Assembly (NCBI GenBank): GCA_900555585.1
Contig: USLT01000063.1
Span: 1 to 5,365, forward strand
Length of the DNA stretch: 5,365 nt
Source: an uncultured Collinsella sp.
GTDB taxonomy: Bacteria > Actinomycetota > Coriobacteriia > Coriobacteriales > Coriobacteriaceae
Direction: 5' to 3'
Shown one piece after another: positions 3,773 through 5,365 of the stretch. Under the pieces are notes generated by a model. That model worked only from the letters and a program-made list of their open reading frames with translations. It had not been told where the DNA came from and ran no database searches. Each line of letters begins with the position of its first letter. Positions within the stretch are counted from its first letter, which is position 1. The position numbers and the translations under genes are program-made.

Positions 3773-5317
3773 CTAGCCCATAACGGTACGGGAGCGCGCG
3801 ACGGCGTCGTGCCAGCCGGACAGCACGCGCGCGATCTCGACGGGATCGCCCGCCGGGTCGAACCGCTTCCCCGCGCCCTTGTTCTGCACGAGCTCCTCGC
3901 GGTCCTCCCAGTAGCCCACCGCCAGGCCGGCGAGATACGCCGCACCGAGCGCCGTGGTCTCCAGGGATTCCGACTGCACGACGGGGATGCCGAGGAGGTC
4001 TGATTGGAACTGCATGATGAACTCGTTGCGCGATGCGGCGCCGTCGACCGAGATGTGCGAGAGCTTGCGCCCCGCATCGGCCTCCATCGCGCGCAGCACG
4101 TCATAGGTCTGGTACGCCATGGACTCGCAGGCGGCGCGGACCAGCGTCGTGCGATCGGACGCGGCGGTGAGGCCGCAGATCAGGCCGCGCGAATCGGGAT
4201 CCCACCACGGCGCCCCGAGGCCGGAGAACGCGGGCACAAGGTAGCATCCGTTGTTGCTCGAGATCGACCGGGCGATAGCGGAGGTCTCCCCTGCACTCGA
4301 GATGATGCCGAGCTTGTCGCGCAGCCACTGGATGACGCTTCCGGCCTGGAAGATAGACCCCTCGAGCGCATAGCTTATGCGGCCGCCCTCGGCGATACCG
4401 ATCGTCGACACCAGGCCGCTATCCGACTCGACGACCTCGTCACCGGTATTCATGAGCATGAAGCAGCCGGTTCCATAGGTGTTCTTGACGTCGCCGGGCT
4501 CGAAGCAGCAGTGGCCGAAGAAGGAGGCCTGCTGGTCGCCCGCGACGCCCGTGATGGGAGGCATGTGCGTCATGATCTCGTTCGAGACGCGCCCGAACTC
4601 CCCCGAGCTCCAGCGGACTTCGGGGAGCATCGAGCGGGGGATCTCCAGCGCCTGCAGGAGCTCCTCGTCCCAATCGAGCGTGTGGATGTTGAAGAGCATG
4701 GTACGGCTGGCGTTGGTGTAATCCGTCGCGTAGACCAGCCCCCCGGTGAGGTTGTAGACCAACCAGGTATCGATCGTGCCGAACATCAGCTGGCCGGCCT
4801 CGGCGGCCTCGCGAGCACCGCTCACGTTGTCCAAGATCCACTTGATCTTGGTGCCCGAGAAATAGGCGTCGGGCTTGAGGCCCGTCTTCGCGCGGATGGT
4901 ATCGAGCATGCCGCGGTGCACCAGCTCGTCGGCGATGGGCGCGGTGCGGCGGCATTGCCATCCGATGGCGTTATAGATGGGCTGGCCGCTGTCCCGGTCC
5001 CACACCACCGTGGTCTCGCGCTGGTTGGTGATGCCGATCGCCGCGATGCTATCGGAATGGATGCCGCTCTTGAACTGGACCTCCATCATGACGGCGATCT
5101 GCGACGCCAGGATCTCCATGGGGTCCTGCTCGACCCATCCGAGCTCGGGATAGAAGGTCTTGATCGCACGGGAGGCCTGGGCGACTATGCAATCGTACTC
5201 GTCGACGATGATCGCCCGCACCGACGTGGTGCCCGAGTCGAGCGCCATGATGTAGCTTCCGCCATGGGAGGTGTAGATCCGGTCAACGAGTCCGAGATCC
5301 TTGAGAGAAAAAGCCAT
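3773..5317 (-). CDS. glpK: glycerol kinase (FGGY family)
   Basis: Cytoplasmic kinase that phosphorylates glycerol with ATP to sn-glycerol 3-phosphate. The 514-residue product is full length for the family (about 500). Visible signatures are the N-terminal phosphate loop LDSGTTS (26-32), GWVEQDP (60-66), the glycerol-contacting NQRET (98-102) and W120, Y152, the catalytic GDQQAS with D261, KNTYGTG (278-284), and SGLGAPWWD (365-373). The start is ATG with a strong AGGAAGGGG six bases upstream. It leaves about 20 residues before the first core strand, longer than in E. coli GlpK. An internal ATG at 5248 (residue 24) would cut that strand and is less likely. The loop before D261 lacks the HFYG-type motif that carries the HPr-phosphorylated histidine in many Firmicutes enzymes, and also the GGTR-type fructose-1,6-bisphosphate site of the E. 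coli enzyme, so known allosteric controls look absent. S28 replaces the usual glutamine of LDQGTT. The stop is TAG. Confidence 0.96.
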   Translation of the reverse strand: MAFSLKDLGLVDRIYTSHGGSYIMALDSGTTSVRAIIVDEYDCIVAQASRAIKTFYPELGWVEQDPMEILASQIAVMMEVQFKSGIHSDSIAAIGITNQRETTVVWDRDSGQPIYNAIGWQCRRTAPIADELVHRGMLDTIRAKTGLKPDAYFSGTKIKWILDNVSGAREAAEAGQLMFGTIDTWLVYNLTGGLVYATDYTNASRTMLFNIHTLDWDEELLQALEIPRSMLPEVRWSSGEFGRVSNEIMTHMPPITGVAGDQQASFFGHCCFEPGDVKNTYGTGCFMLMNTGDEVVESDSGLVSTIGIAEGGRISYALEGSIFQAGSVIQWLRDKLGIISSAGETSAIARSISSNNGCYLVPAFSGLGAPWWDPDSRGLICGLTAASDRTTLVRAACESMAYQTYDVLRAMEADAGRKLSHISVDGAASRNEFIMQFQSDLLGIPVVQSESLETTALGAAYLAGLAVGYWEDREELVQNKGAGKRFDPAGDPVEIARVLSGWHDAVARSRTVMG

Positions 5318-5347
5318 CTACGACCCCTTCCTGCGCGCAAAACCAAG

Positions 5348-5365
5348 CCGCGCCTGACGGCGCGG
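5348..5365 (-). terminator. probable intrinsic terminator upstream of glpK
   Basis: Read on the minus strand, a perfect 7-bp GC-rich stem (CCGCGCC / GGCGCGG) closes a GTCA tetraloop and is followed at once by CTTGGTTTT, a broken T-run. This is the form of an intrinsic terminator for a gene lying beyond the right edge. The stem may extend past the window edge, so its full length is unknown. Only 30 bases separate it from the glpK start codon, and those bases hold the glpK ribosome binding site but no recognisable promoter. It could therefore also be an attenuator through which glpK transcription passes. Confidence 0.55.

Noticed and set aside
3169..4104. 311-codon minus-strand frame spanning the end of glpK, the spacer and rpiB
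   Set aside because: It is Ser/Arg/Pro-rich in the manner of an out-of-frame reading and overlaps two confidently assigned genes in another frame.

Overview
This is a moderately high-GC bacterial window in which every supported gene lies on the minus strand. Transcription therefore runs from high to low coordinates. The sequence suggests a Gram-positive, high-GC anaerobe of the Coriobacteriia type (Collinsella or Olsenella-like). That placement is an inference from protein flavour, GC content and gene order, not from a marker gene. No mobile element, tRNA, rRNA, CRISPR array or defence module is visible, and long open frames on the plus strand are shadows of the minus-strand genes.

Layout in order of transcription. 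(1) 5365-5348: a GC-rich hairpin followed by a T-rich stretch, probably the terminator of an unseen upstream gene. (2) 5317-3773: glpK, glycerol kinase. (3) 3772-3638: a 135-base spacer with three inverted repeats. (4) 3637-3200: rpiB, ribose-5-phosphate isomerase B. (5) 3199-3103: a spacer with a perfect 8-bp hairpin. (6) 3102-2455: upp, uracil phosphoribosyltransferase. (7) 2454-2239: a 216-base control region with a long stem-loop, a near-consensus sigma-70 promoter and a leader hairpin. (8) 2238 to 1: the start of the F1Fo ATP synthase operon, namely a small AtpI-position membrane protein, atpB (a), atpE (c), atpF (b) and the first 49 codons of atpH (delta), which runs off the left edge.

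Functionally, rpiB and upp feed the pentose-phosphate/PRPP and pyrimidine salvage economy. glpK channels glycerol into glycolysis or lipid synthesis. The atp genes build the proton-driven rotary ATPase. The order rpiB - upp - atpI - atpBEFH resembles the well-known Bacillus order rpiB(ywlF) - glyA - upp - atpI - atpBEFHAGDC, here without glyA and with glpK on the upstream side.

I see no wholly new system. The most noteworthy points are an N-terminal signal-peptide-like segment on the ATP synthase b subunit, a very short c subunit whose start is fixed by an upstream stop, a strong hairpin plus full Shine-Dalgarno ahead of atpE, non-AUG starts on the first three atp-operon genes, complete absence of TGA among seven stop codons, and a sharp palindrome upstream of rpiB that may be an operator.
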